Source: Zarea fungicola (taxonomy: Eukaryota > Ascomycota > Sordariomycetes > Hypocreales > Cordycipitaceae). From it: a DNA stretch of 64,000 nt. Shown here piece after piece: positions 11,310 through 21,653 of this stretch (its first letter is position 1; the number at the start of each line of letters is the position of its first letter). The position numbers were made by a program, and so were the translations under genes. The stretch lies in NCBI GenBank assembly GCA_900169235.1, contig FWCC01000116.1, forward strand, positions 1-64,000. The letters are read 5' to 3'. The notes under the pieces were generated by a model that was not told where the DNA came from, searched no databases, and saw nothing but the letters and a program-made list of their open reading frames with translations.

Positions 11310-12992
11310 TCATTCTATTCCTAATTCCTGGGCTATTCTCACATTCTCCTCCTCTGTATGGCGCGGTTTGTCATGGTCAATAAAGAGCGGCATCACCGTC
11401 ATACCTTGCAGCGAGCCCAAGGCTAGCTTTCCCAATTCAAGCCCCGGCATTATTTCCAAGTTTACTTCACCTCCCTCGCCCACAAGCCCAGGGCGCGGTT
11501 CGTGGTATGTATCCAGCGACAATCCCAACGCCCATTGTCGAATATCCGTCGCCGGGACGGGCTCGCGAGTGACGCCCCAGCTGACCGCATCGTTCGTCTC
11601 ATGAACAACGACGGTAAAATAGACGCGCTCTGAATACGTATGCGGGTACTGCACCTGGACTGCGTAGGACCACACCCCTGGCTCTGCCGTAGGCTTCAGA
11701 GACCAGAATTTTCTGGTTAGGCCTTGCTGTGCATAGCAGCGTCGGCATCCAGAATCAACCTGGCCGCGTTCCAGCGGCACCACGGCGTATTTCGAGAGGG
11801 TCGCGTCTGGCCAGTGAGCTAGTTTGTGCCATGGCACGCGGTAGAGGGTAAACCCGGGGTCGAGCGGATGGAGGTTGGACTTGACGAGATGTAGCTGCGA
11901 GATGGCGCCACCCCATTCGGCCTTTACAGAAATTGGACCATTGGGGTCCGGACAGCGCCACAGCAACTTTTCCTCCCATGTGGGTGCCTCTTCATCGCAC
12001 AAGAGGGCAATGGCAAGGCATGTGGTGCCGGGCATTCCGTCAATCTGCGCGTCAAGCAGCGCCAAGCACGTCGGGGAAGAGGTCCTGATGAGCGGCAGCT
12101 GCATGGAGACGCCAATATGATTAACATCATACCGGCTTGGGAGGCGAGCATTGCTTGCTCTGGGCCGCCGTATGTAGTTGCCAGAAGCGGTAAAGGCAGC
12201 GGCGCAGGGTGCAAGGGTAGGTATCCAGTTGCGGCGTGCGAGACTCGGCGGCCACGACCAGCAAAATATGGTGTGGTCGTGGAATGAGCGAATGATTTCT
12301 TCCTGGAGGCGGATAAAGGCCATGTCCCCCTCGCCGTACAAGAGCGGTATGTTGACGTTGAAGATGCCAAACATGCAGTAGGCCATGTCCTCGATGCGTG
12401 TGGTTTGGCGGTTGGCCAGCCATGACATGCGCTGGGCCGTGCTGGCTGAGAAGACGTTGTTTCTTGAAAAGAGTACCGAGGTTGGAATAGAGGTGGCGGC
12501 GGATAGCGCACCGACAGCCGACTTTTTGGATTTTATGTAGGTCCAGTCTCGGTCATAGAAAAGGACATCGTCTGAGGCGAGAAGCTCTTGGAGCGTCCAA
12601 CCGCGGGTGAACCAGCGGGCTGACTTGAAGAGCAATGATAAGGGGTACTCGGGACGAACAGTAACATCGTCCAAGTAGGCATAGCAGATTTGTGCATCGC
12701 GATACCAAGCAAACATGGAGTTGATGGCCTCTTGAAGCTCGGCGGAGCTGTTCTTGTCGATGCAGTTGGTGTCGACCCAGATATGGGTATAGTTGGAGGC
12801 GCTGGCGAGCTGGCATGCGGTTATTATCTTCCGGAAGCCAGATTTTGAGAATACAGAGGATTCATATCGACGGTTCCATTCTTGCAGTGTCACTTCTTCG
12901 TTTCCCCATGTATGAGACAGGATGGCGTATTTGGGTATTTGGTGGCCATGGAATTCCTCAATGTCGAGTGAGGAGACGTTGATGAGACGCAT
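11310..12992 (-). CDS. HET-domain protein (heterokaryon incompatibility type)
   Basis: An intronless 560-residue protein. Residues 1-230 are a complete HET domain: start MRLINVSS, the block KYAILSHTWG, the block IWVDTNCIDK, the block RGWTLQELLAS, then MSWLANRQTTRIEDMAYCMFGIF with LLYGEGDMAFIRLQEEI. The rest is a variable C-terminal region without a recognised repeat; there are no WD40, ankyrin or NACHT motifs. HET proteins are cytosolic TIR-like domains that trigger non-self cell death after hyphal fusion, though most family members have no assigned partner. No stop or frameshift is visible, so it looks intact. HET genes are numerous and fast-evolving, and this one lies in the accessory-looking arm. 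Confidence 0.9.
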   Translation of the reverse strand: MRLINVSSLDIEEFHGHQIPKYAILSHTWGNEEVTLQEWNRRYESSVFSKSGFRKIITACQLASASNYTHIWVDTNCIDKNSSAELQEAINSMFAWYRDAQICYAYLDDVTVRPEYPLSLLFKSARWFTRGWTLQELLASDDVLFYDRDWTYIKSKKSAVGALSAATSIPTSVLFSRNNVFSASTAQRMSWLANRQTTRIEDMAYCMFGIFNVNIPLLYGEGDMAFIRLQEEIIRSFHDHTIFCWSWPPSLARRNWIPTLAPCAAAFTASGNYIRRPRASNARLPSRYDVNHIGVSMQLPLIRTSSPTCLALLDAQIDGMPGTTCLAIALLCDEEAPTWEEKLLWRCPDPNGPISVKAEWGGAISQLHLVKSNLHPLDPGFTLYRVPWHKLAHWPDATLSKYAVVPLERGQVDSGCRRCYAQQGLTRKFWSLKPTAEPGVWSYAVQVQYPHTYSERVYFTVVVHETNDAVSWGVTREPVPATDIRQWALGLSLDTYHEPRPGLVGEGGEVNLEIMPGLELGKLALGSLQGMTVMPLFIDHDKPRHTEEENVRIAQELGIE

Positions 12993-13980
12993 GGGTGAAA
13001 GTTGGTTTGCAGCTACAGAAATATTTGCCTCTGAGGCAGCTGATGGCTCAACCTGGGTGTTTGTTTCATGTTGCTGGGTGGTCGGTCCGTAGCTGATGCA
13101 TCTCGCGAGACGTATCTGGGGAGCTGAGCTGCGTGCAAGCCACAGTTACGTACCGAGTGGCAAGGTGGCTAGGTTCCGCCTGCAGGTCTTGGGAGATGGT
13201 AGTGCCTGGACACTTGAGAATTCATTCGTCTCCTGTTGAATATAGCCGACAAATTCAGGCTGTATAAATTTAATAAAGCCGTGGTTTTTCATTTACCTCA
13301 GAGTCTTGGACAGATTTGCAGCTATCTGAATGTCTAGCGCACCTGCATCGCACGTTGGGCTGGAACAGTGCTAGCGTCAGGCTGCCCGCAGCTCTGAAGA
13401 TAGGCGACCCACGGCTCAGCTACAGAGGTTGAGAGGTCTCAGTCCACTGCAACTCCGCCGTGATGAGCAAGCAAAAAGCCCTCGACTCCACTGAAGCAAG
13501 ACCAGGCTCGCCAGCTTCCGCCACAGTTCCGCCACAGCATCCGCCAGCGGTCACAAGCTTCCGGCGGCCGAGTAACTTATCCAAAATGTGGCTGTGGTTC
13601 TTGTCCCAATCCAGCCGTCTCCGCCCCTCAAAGTCGTCACCATCAGACTGGCCTCTTTTCTTCCTCTTCCTTCTCCAACCTCTCTTACTAGCCACCACTC
13701 GAAAATTTTGGAAGCCTTGCTACAAACGACTTGTTCAACCACGTCACTGCTACCCCTTACATTGGCATCCAACACAGTCCAGCTCTTTTCTAACGGCCTT
13801 TGTTCTAACAATTTTTTTTATTCCTCATCCTTGTCTGGACAGCTCCCGTTGGAACCGACCGAGGATATAACGGGACAAGCTAGAGCTCCGTCCACCGCCA
13901 CACTACCAATCCGTCTTGAATTGACGCCCCCAACCCGCGCCCATACCATTTAGACAGGACACCGATACTTGAAGCTCAAG
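12993..13980. other. Divergent promoter region, HET / POM33
   Basis: It contains short overlapping ORFs on both strands (13420-13953) but no domain. The CT-rich run from about 13600 to 13980 is the likely 5' leader of the POM33 gene. Confidence 0.45.
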
Positions 13981-15117
13981 ATGCCTGGTCCCGGTGCCGA
14001 AGCTCCTCTTCAGGAGCGCCTACTTGCCCTCGCGCAAACTCTCCAGTGTACGACAGGACAAGCCAACACCTCATCCATTAACCACGTGCTAACTCTTTTG
14101 CCACAGTCGCCTGGTTCGCTGGGTATGTCTAGTTGTCCTACTTGTCGAAGCTCGACTCGAATCAATACTGCATTTTCAGACTCGCAATTCTTCACTCGCA
14201 CCCATTTTGCAATCCCCGCATGATGCGTCGCATTCTTGTCCGTCCACACCGCTAACTAGGCTCCAGCCACCTGACCCTCATCCTCACCACCGTCCGTTAT
14301 GGCTTCTCTTGGCTGCGCATGAACTACTACGGCGGCATGGCCGTCTTTTGCTACCGCACCTCGTTTCTTGCTGCCGCCCTCACATACGGCATTGTCGTCT
14401 TCAAGACCCAAAAGGCCCGCGCAAAGACTGGCAGCCAGCTCCCTGGTGGCATTATGGGCCTCCTCGGTGATGAGAACATTCAGTATCTCTGTACGTCTGC
14501 ACCTTTGCAATCCTTGCCCGTTTATTATCTTTTTTTTTTATAAAAAAAAAATCAATCTTCTGCTTGCTAACATCTCTCCAGTGATGGCTCTCGTCTGGCT
14601 CCTCGCCCCCCAGTATCCTCTGGCCCTCATCCCCTACTGCGTCTACTCCATCTTCAACGCCGCCACCTACGTCCGTGCCAACCTCCTGCCCGTCATCAGC
14701 CCGGCTCCCCCCGCCGCCGAGGGTGCCTCGCCCCGCAAGACTGCCAGCCCGCTTGCCGACCGCATTGGCGCCTTTGTCAAGCAGTACTATGACTCGTCCA
14801 TGTCCATTGTCGCCGGCCTCGAGATCCTGCTCTGGTTCCGCATCGTCCTCTCCGCCCTCCTCTTCCAGCGCCGCTCCTGGATCCTTCTCGGTCTCTACAC
14901 GGCCTTCCTCCGCGCTCGCTATGCCCAAAACACCCACGTCCAGACCTCGTTTGGCCAGCTCGCCATCCGCGTCGACTCTCTCGTGTCTGCCCAGGGCACC
15001 CCGCCCATGGCCCGCAAGATCTGGGACGACGTCAAGAACTACACCCGCCAGTTCCGCGATGCCACTGACCTGGCTCGCTACAGCGGTGGTGCCGGCCCTG
15101 CCAAGAAGACTTCCTAA
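13981..15117 (+). CDS. POM33: Nuclear-pore/ER membrane protein, POM33/TMEM33 family
   Basis: Four exons: 13981-14047, 14107-14122, 14267-14490 and 14582-15117, giving 280 residues. The start PLQERLLALAQTLQFAWF is the family N-terminus. Several membrane segments follow (HLTLILTTVRYG, AVFCYRTSFLAAALTYGIVVF, LMALVWLLAPQYPLALIPY, and a pair near IVAGLEILLWFRIVLSALLF). The soluble C-terminus ends in DLARYSG. Members (yeast Pom33/Per33, fission yeast Tts1, animal TMEM33) shape ER tubules and help distribute nuclear pores. Exon 2 is only 16 nt yet is required to keep LQFAWFAGHL continuous, so a gene finder will easily lose it. Introns 1 and 2 end in CAG with CTAAC branch sites. The family call is firm. 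Confidence 0.9.
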
Positions 15118-15900
15118 GTCACAAGGCTTCAGGCGATGCCAAATGGCCTCTGGTCAGTGACTGGACGCCATGGAGCGTCACCAAAGGACACGGCACGGCG
15201 CAGTGGAGCTCGGCGTATTGCATGCGATGCTGGTCCCGAAAGAGGTCCAATGCTTCAAGAGTAATTGAAAGAGCTCCCACGCCGGCACAGACAGGTACGA
15301 TGCGGAAATGGACTCATGAATATATCTACTATGTAGGGTTTCAACGGTGTTTTATGATTATGGGACAGCTGTACAAGCTCCTTCTTTTCTATTTTATCGG
15401 TGCAAAGCATAGAGGGGTACAATCAGTCCCTGGTGATGGTGATGATGCAGATCAATTTGTTGCAGTCGAGGTTGGGCCATCACAGGGGGTGTAGGAAAGG
15501 AATGGCAAGAGGTTTGATGGGAAGCAAAAAGGAAAAGAATAAGGGATACTCTTTTGTATTCGTAAATGATTTGTTTTTATGAAATTTATTTTCGTTCTAT
15601 CCACGATTCAGTTCTTTCCGATTGCGGTACATTGTGGAGATGATGAGACGGCTGACTAGGGTCTGGGTTTAGACCGTGGCTTACTTGGCGTATTATATGT
15701 CCGACTAATAACCACGGCTGAGCCTTGACAGATGTCCTCCATTTCCCATTTTGCAGAAAACCATGTTGAATCTCTCTTTTCCTTGTTAAAAACTTGACGT
15801 TGCCGCGAGCTACTCCTGCTGTCCTGGGTCTGTCCACTCTCCCAACCCCAACCAGCCAACACAAACGAGGTCATCTTGAAAGACAGAGAACAGCAGGAAC
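15118..15900. other. Intergenic
   Basis: POM33 3' region followed by the F-box gene promoter. Short ORFs only; nothing recognisable. Confidence 0.5.
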
Positions 15901-17424
15901 ATGTTTCCGGAGCTGCCACCCGAGCTCATTCTCCTCATCCTAGCAGAATGTCACTCAGCAAGGGACCTATACAGTCTCCTCGCCGCATCCCCAAGCTGCT
16001 ACCGCGTGTTTGCCAATGCCCGCGAACGCACCCTGCTGTCCGTCTTGCGGCGAGTGGTGCCGGCGCCCGTGATGGGACACTTTGCTGCCGTGTGCCACGC
16101 CTCTGCGTTTACCTTTGACAAGGAAGATCCGGTCGTTGAGACTACTAATCATGATGCCAATGATGTATCGGCATTTCTGGATCGCTATTTCAGCAGTGGT
16201 GGTGGGGGCTTCGGCGGCTTCGGCGGCTTCGGCATGCCCTCGACCGTGGCAGATCTCATGGCGGCGCACCGGTTACATGCCCGAATCTCACACTTCATGA
16301 GCGACTACGTGCGAAACGCAGCCGCCGAGATGGCATTCCTGGCGGAACACGGCGTGCAGAGGCTGGACGCGTTTGACTTTCGGCCCGGCCGGGCCATTCG
16401 GAGCTACCAACTCCATCGGGGGGCCCACGCTGCTGACATGGCGGCGGCACACTTTGACGGCGGTGAGAGTCCCGGAACCATTGACACCAGTGTATTTGAG
16501 CAGACTTCACCTACCGAAGCGGCGAGGCTGTACCGGGCCTTTTTGCGACTGGAGCTGCAGAGCCGTTTGTTTCGGCGCGGCTCTTCGTCGACGCATGCGA
16601 CGCGGGGTGCCTTTCTGGGACGGGAGCAGTTTGACCTGTTTCTGAAGAAGATGGAGCCGTGGGAGGTGGAGGAGATGACGTGCGTGCACCAGTACTTTTT
16701 GTATGCGGCGTGGGATGCACTCAAGGAGTCGATACAGTGCGGCGGCAACGATGCGGACTCTAGCACGGCGACGACTGACAGGCAGGGAGGAGGAGAAGGG
16801 GACGCTGAAGAGATTGACAATGTTCTGTATCACTTTGGCCAGACATTGCCATTTGCATTAACATGTCTCAATGACAATCTATGGCCCGTCTTCATCAGCG
16901 CCATTCTACTGCGCGGGGTTGACTTTTTGTACAGTGCCTTGGTGACGCAAAAGGGGAATCGGCGGCAAGGACGACGACGACGATTGGATGAGCAGCAGTC
17001 TTCATCTGCGCGGCCAGGTGAGCTACGCGCCGGGACTGCGCTCCCGCATTTCCTCGTCTCGGCGCTTGAAATTGCACGTTTCCACACCCATCCCGTCACG
17101 CCTCTACCGACGCGGCAACCGACGGCAGTGTTCGGGGGAAGCATGGAGAAAAGGGAGGGTCGCGAGGAGGAGGAGGAGGATATTCTGCGTCCGAGCGTGG
17201 GCTTTTGTCGGCATACGCAATCATCAAGAGTCACGGATCGCTACCTGCCCATTTTGAAATTCGAGGGACACGCAGCGGTGCGGGCGACGGGGTATGTCTT
17301 TTGGGACGCACGCAAGATTCGGTCATGGACCATGGACCATGTCTTTGAGGGTGCGAATGCGCTGAGCTTTGAACGGTACCATGATCGCTACGGGCGGCAT
17401 TACAAGGATTTACTGCCTAAATAG
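15901..17424 (+). CDS. F-box-like protein, fungal-specific
   Basis: An intronless 507-residue protein. Residues 1-40 (MFPELPPELILLILAECHSARDL.., with a later LAASPSC) match the F-box pattern of Leu/Pro followed by a helix. A glycine patch occurs near residues 100-110 (GGGGFGGFGGFG). The remainder is helical, without leucine-rich or WD repeats, and contains Arg-rich and Glu-rich low-complexity insertions near residues 345-360 and 420-430. F-box proteins hand substrates to SCF ubiquitin ligases through Skp1. The substrate-binding part matches no family I can name. The start is the first ATG in frame and begins the F-box itself. Confidence 0.7.
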   Translation: MFPELPPELILLILAECHSARDLYSLLAASPSCYRVFANARERTLLSVLRRVVPAPVMGHFAAVCHASAFTFDKEDPVVETTNHDANDVSAFLDRYFSSGGGGFGGFGGFGMPSTVADLMAAHRLHARISHFMSDYVRNAAAEMAFLAEHGVQRLDAFDFRPGRAIRSYQLHRGAHAADMAAAHFDGGESPGTIDTSVFEQTSPTEAARLYRAFLRLELQSRLFRRGSSSTHATRGAFLGREQFDLFLKKMEPWEVEEMTCVHQYFLYAAWDALKESIQCGGNDADSSTATTDRQGGGEGDAEEIDNVLYHFGQTLPFALTCLNDNLWPVFISAILLRGVDFLYSALVTQKGNRRQGRRRRLDEQQSSSARPGELRAGTALPHFLVSALEIARFHTHPVTPLPTRQPTAVFGGSMEKREGREEEEEDILRPSVGFCRHTQSSRVTDRYLPILKFEGHAAVRATGYVFWDARKIRSWTMDHVFEGANALSFERYHDRYGRHYKDLLPK

Positions 17425-18081
17425 ACCATTCGCTTGCACACAGAGTGCCTAGCAAGACGAGTATCATGATTATGACCCTTCTTCTTTTCAATACACGCAA
17501 TGTTTAAAGTACACACATTTTCAGCGACAATGAAACATGAAAATAAACTTGAATTTAGCGTTGCGCTATATCCTGTTTGCTGCCGCCTTTGTTAATAAAG
17601 CACACGACACCGACCAAGGCGCGAGACCGCCAGGCACCACAAACACCACATACATCATCGATCGCCGTCGGTGGAGGGGCGGGGGTACTTGGGAGGCCGC
17701 CGTCTAGCGCGCCAAATTACAAGTACACCGTCGACATGACGTCGATGACGGTTGGGGAATATGGACTAGAACAAAATAATACTCGCAACCAATTCATGGG
17801 CAAAAAAAGAAGGAGTAAAATGAAATTTACTGAAAAAGTATTCAATTCAGTACAACTTGGATTGTGTATTTGTGTCTACTCCGTACTACAGCTGAAAACC
17901 TGGACCACACGGCCCTGCGCCACCGGCAGTGCATGAGCTTATTTGGGCGTCTCCCAATATCCTACGAATCACGACGGCCAACGTCCCCGTTTTCAACGTT
18001 TACATTCTCTCCCTTTGGTATTGATGACAGTTTCTTTTGCTTCTTCATTGCAGATCACCCGTGGGCTTGGTATTCCTCAGG
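17425..18081. other. Intergenic; PTEN promoter
   Basis: No gene recognised. The segment 18001-18081 is pyrimidine-rich and ends in two acceptor-like CAG sites (about 18053 and 18080) just before the ATG, so a 5'-UTR intron is possible. Confidence 0.45.
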
Positions 18082-19947
18082 ATGACTTCCTTTCTGCGGC
18101 AGCTCGTTGCTGGCCCGCGCAAGGGACATGCTGAAGCTGGTCTTGACCTTTGCTATGTCACAGACCACATAATAGCGACGTATGTAACAACCTCATCACT
18201 CTACAACACGCCATCTCTTGCACGAATCTCCATCAGTAATCCTAATAAAAACAGATCTGGCCCCTCGCACACATGGCCCAAGCGCGCCTACCGCAACCCC
18301 CTCGACCAGCTCGTCGCCTTCCTCGACGCCAAGCACGGCGCCGACTGGGCCATCTGGGAGTTTCGCGCCGAGGGCACCGGCTACCCGGATCACCTCGTCT
18401 ATGACCGCGTCTGCCACTACCCTTTCCCCGACCACCACCCGCCCCCCTTTGCCCTCATGCCGCTCATCCTCGCCAGCATGCGCCGCTGGCTGCACGGTGG
18501 TTCCCTGCCGGGCGGCGGCAACGATGAGTCCTCCTCCACCACCGCCACCGCGGCCAGTGAAATCACCAGGGATGAGAAGCGCGTCGTCGTCGTGCACTGC
18601 AAGGCGGGCAAGGGCCGGAGCGGCACCGCCAGCGTCAGCTACCTCATCGCCGAGGAAGGGTGGACGGCCGAGGACGCCCTGGCGCGCTTCACGGAGCGCC
18701 GCATGCGGCCCATGTTTGGCGCCGGCGTGTCGATACCCTCGCAGCTGCGGTGGGTGAGCTACGTGGACCGGTGGACAAGGGGTGGCAAGAAGCGGTACGT
18801 CGACAGGCCGATTGAGATTGTCGAGATTCACGCCTGGGGTCTGCGCAACGGCGTCAAGGTCGACGTGGAAGGGTTCGAGGACGATGGGAAAGTAATCCGC
18901 TCGTTTCACACGTTTAGGAAGCGGGAGAGGCAGATTGTTCAGGGTGATGCGCCGACGGACGGCGGGATAGCGGACCTGGTGTGGGAAATGGCGGGATACC
19001 CGCCGTCGTCGGTGGCCAAGGCGCCGGAGCAGGCGCCGTTTGCGGACGCGACCAATTTAAAGAATGACGGCGCGAAGAATACCACGGATAACAACGCAGA
19101 TGAGGCGCAAGAGCCGGACAGGCCCGAATCTCTGCCGAGACCAAAGACGGAGCTCATCACGGAGCAACCGAAAGCAACAACAATAACCCCGGCCGCAACA
19201 ACCCCGGCCACAACAGCAGCAGCAGCAGCAGCAGCAGCATCCCGCTCTTCTACATTTTCTATAAGCTCAAAGGGGAGCAAAAAGAATAATGGCGACGCCG
19301 ACGAGGCGGAACCGGGCGGCATGGCCGTCATCTTTCGCCCCGACGCGCCGATCCGCATCCCCAACAGCGACGTCAACATTGCCGTGGAGCGCCGCAACCG
19401 CACCCACAAGACCATGGGCCGCCTCACCATGGTCTCGGCCGTCGCGCACGTCTGGTTCAACGCCTTCTTCGAGGGCCGCGGCGCCGAGCACCACGCCGGC
19501 GTCCCCGACGACAGCGGCGTGTTTACGATTGAGTGGGACGCCATGGACGGGATCCGGGGGACGAGTAAAAAGGGGAGCAGGTGCTTGGATAAAATGTCGG
19601 TCGTGTGGCGGTTCGCCGACCTGCCTGTAGACGACGCTACTACGACTGCAGCGGCTGCTACAGGAGAAGAAGCGCCGCACAAGATTCAAGCAGCGGATTG
19701 GCACGGCGTCGACCCGGCGGCGGCGGTAGAGTCGGGCGCCGTCGCCGAAAAGGATCTGGGTCTTAGGGTGCAGAGCCCCGGCAGCGCGGACATTAGCAGG
19801 GCGAGTAGTGTGCGCACGGCTGATTTGCCGCCAAAGAAGGAGCCCAAGGACAACAACGACGACGGGGATAGGGACGGGGAGGATGACGGCGCCGTGCTGG
19901 CGAGCGTCAAGACGAGTGATGCAGCGGGCAAAGAACTCGAGGCATGA
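18082..19947 (+). CDS. TEP1: PTEN-type phosphatidylinositol 3-phosphatase
   Basis: Exons 18082-18179 and 18255-19947 give 596 residues. The N-terminus (FLRQLVAGPRKGHAEAGLDL, then YVTDHIIATSGPS) is the PTEN family start. The catalytic P-loop is HCKAGKGRSG, with Cys about 148 and Arg about 154; the lysine-rich loop is that of lipid-phosphatase PTENs rather than plain dual-specificity enzymes. The general acid lies in YPFPDHHPPP. A C2-like region follows, interrupted by low-complexity Ala/Pro/Glu-rich inserts, including a GCA trinucleotide run near 19210-19240. The enzyme removes the 3-phosphate of PtdIns(3,4,5)P3 and opposes PI3K. The 75-bp intron is in frame and stop-free, so its retention would add 25 residues before the catalytic domain. 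The gene is convergent with CTK2, the stops being 123 bp apart. Confidence 0.9.
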   Translation: MTSFLRQLVAGPRKGHAEAGLDLCYVTDHIIATYVTTSSLYNTPSLARISISNPNKNRSGPSHTWPKRAYRNPLDQLVAFLDAKHGADWAIWEFRAEGTGYPDHLVYDRVCHYPFPDHHPPPFALMPLILASMRRWLHGGSLPGGGNDESSSTTATAASEITRDEKRVVVVHCKAGKGRSGTASVSYLIAEEGWTAEDALARFTERRMRPMFGAGVSIPSQLRWVSYVDRWTRGGKKRYVDRPIEIVEIHAWGLRNGVKVDVEGFEDDGKVIRSFHTFRKRERQIVQGDAPTDGGIADLVWEMAGYPPSSVAKAPEQAPFADATNLKNDGAKNTTDNNADEAQEPDRPESLPRPKTELITEQPKATTITPAATTPATTAAAAAAAASRSSTFSISSKGSKKNNGDADEAEPGGMAVIFRPDAPIRIPNSDVNIAVERRNRTHKTMGRLTMVSAVAHVWFNAFFEGRGAEHHAGVPDDSGVFTIEWDAMDGIRGTSKKGSRCLDKMSVVWRFADLPVDDATTTAAAATGEEAPHKIQAADWHGVDPAAAVESGAVAEKDLGLRVQSPGSADISRASSVRTADLPPKKEPKDNNDDGDRDGEDDGAVLASVKTSDAAGKELEA

Positions 19948-20070
19948 ACACAAGGAGGAACAAATACACCTGCTTGGGTTCTAGACAATTATATACATCA
20001 AGAATACAGATGATGACTTTTCTTTCTGTTCTCTTACATGTTTTACAAATTTACCAGTTGTATACAACTT

Positions 20071-21653
20071 TCAGTGAAATCGCCCTCGTCCTCGGTGATA
20101 TCGCTCCCCTCCTCTGTATCCTCCATACGGCTCTCCCCTCCGATCGCCGCCGCGCCCACCTCTATGCCCGCCGCCGCCGCCGCGATATCGCCCACCGTGT
20201 CCGCCACCTCCTCCGCGTCCTCCCCCTCCTCGTCCTCCATCTCGTCCTCCATCTCGTCCTCCTCCTCCTCCTTCGTGGTGATCGTCCCTATGGCCACGCG
20301 GCTCCGGTGGTGGCGGCGCCGGCTCCTCCACCTCCACCTCGTACTCTTCAAACTCCTCCTTGAAGAACACGCCCACGGTGTCCTGCTCTGCCTTGACCTC
20401 TTCGGGGTCAAACACGAAGCGCATCGTCCCATCCTGGCCACGCGCCGACCGTGTGACTGATGAGTCGCCCGGTCTTGCCACCAGCGTCATGGCTGCTGTC
20501 GTCGTCGTTACAGAACCTGGTGTCAGTGTCGGTACATTCTCCGACCCGTGTTGTCCGCCATCATCAATCTCGCACTTTTGACAGTGATGCAGGAACCGCG
20601 GCGAAAACGACTTGTCCAGGTCATTGTTGAGCTGAATCTTAATGTCGATGAACCGCGCCAGGTCAAACTGCGCGGCCAGCTTCGTCGCCTTGTGGTGCTG
20701 CACGTACAGGTCGAGCAGGTCGAGCATCGTCTCCATGACGGGGACCCGGTGGTACTGCCGCCGCTTGGCCGCAAAGGCCTCCACCTTGGGCAGGTGCTCG
20801 CCGCCGCCGGTGAGGCGGGCCGTGAGCTCGACAATGGCCATGGCCATGGAAAAGGTGGTGCGCTTGACGGGCACAAACGTCTTGTACATGTCGATGCACA
20901 TGGCGTAGGCGGTGGCGTAGAAGCGGCGCGCCGTGTCGTTGGCGGCGCCGAGCATGCTGCGGACGATTTTGACGAGGAGCTTCTGCGGGTAGCGCGTGCG
21001 GAAGTCGAAGCCAATGGTTTCGAGGATGAGCCGCTCGAGGCCAATGATGATTTTGCCATTTTGGTCAAACATCTAAAGCAGACATGCAGTTAGCGGGTGT
21101 ACTTGACGCTTGAAACATTTTTGATGTCATATGTATATGCATTACCTTGTCGTCTGGAGGCGTGGGCTTGTCTGGGTTCTTGACGGCATACGCGGCCGCT
21201 AGAATGTCCTTTGACTTTTTAATCGTGTCTTCGACCTTGCAGGCGACAAAGAGCGAGGCAAGGGCAGCATCCTGACAGTTGTACTCTGCGTCGCGAAAAT
21301 TGAGGCGAAACTTGTGAAAGTAAATGCATGCGGTATCAAACGTTCGAACTGGTCTGTCAAGAAAGGATTCGTTAGAAAAAAGCGAGTCGCTTGCTTCCAA
21401 GGCGGTGGGTATGTACGCACAGCTTTAGATGCTCGCGCACATTCTCAATCAGCTGCACCCCCTGCAGCCGGTAGTTGTCTTCGCGTGCCGGATCACAGCC
21501 GTTGTTGCGAAACATGCGCCGGATGCGCGTCTCTGAGCTGTACTGGTTGGAGCTCGAAATGAAGCCTGGATGGGGACCGACTTTCGGCGGCGGCGGCGGC
21601 GGCGCGGTATTACCGTTGACCGGCGCAGCAGCAGAGGCGGCTGGCTGTGTCAT
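20071..21653 (-). CDS. CTK2: CTD kinase I cyclin subunit (CTK2 / cyclin-K-like)
   Basis: Three exons on the minus strand: 21653-21421, 21353-21146 and 21072-20071, giving 480 residues. After a Pro-rich start (PPPPPPKVGPHPGFI) the tandem cyclin boxes cover about residues 40-260. The first holds RTFDTACIYFHKFRL and ALASLFVACKVEDT, the second begins near GLERLILETIGFDF and runs through TTFSMAMAIVELTAR. The C-terminal third ends in a Gly/Arg/His-rich RGG-like tail with an acidic stretch before it. The CTDK-I complex (Ctk1 kinase, Ctk2 cyclin, Ctk3) phosphorylates Ser2 of the RNA polymerase II C-terminal domain in the nucleus. The first donor is GTGCGT, which is less common. The start at 21653 is the first ATG that opens the conserved region. 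Confidence 0.88.

Noticed and set aside
20043..20460. Plus-strand Ser/Pro-rich ORFs after PTEN
   Set aside because: They are antisense to the Gly/Arg-rich tail of CTK2.
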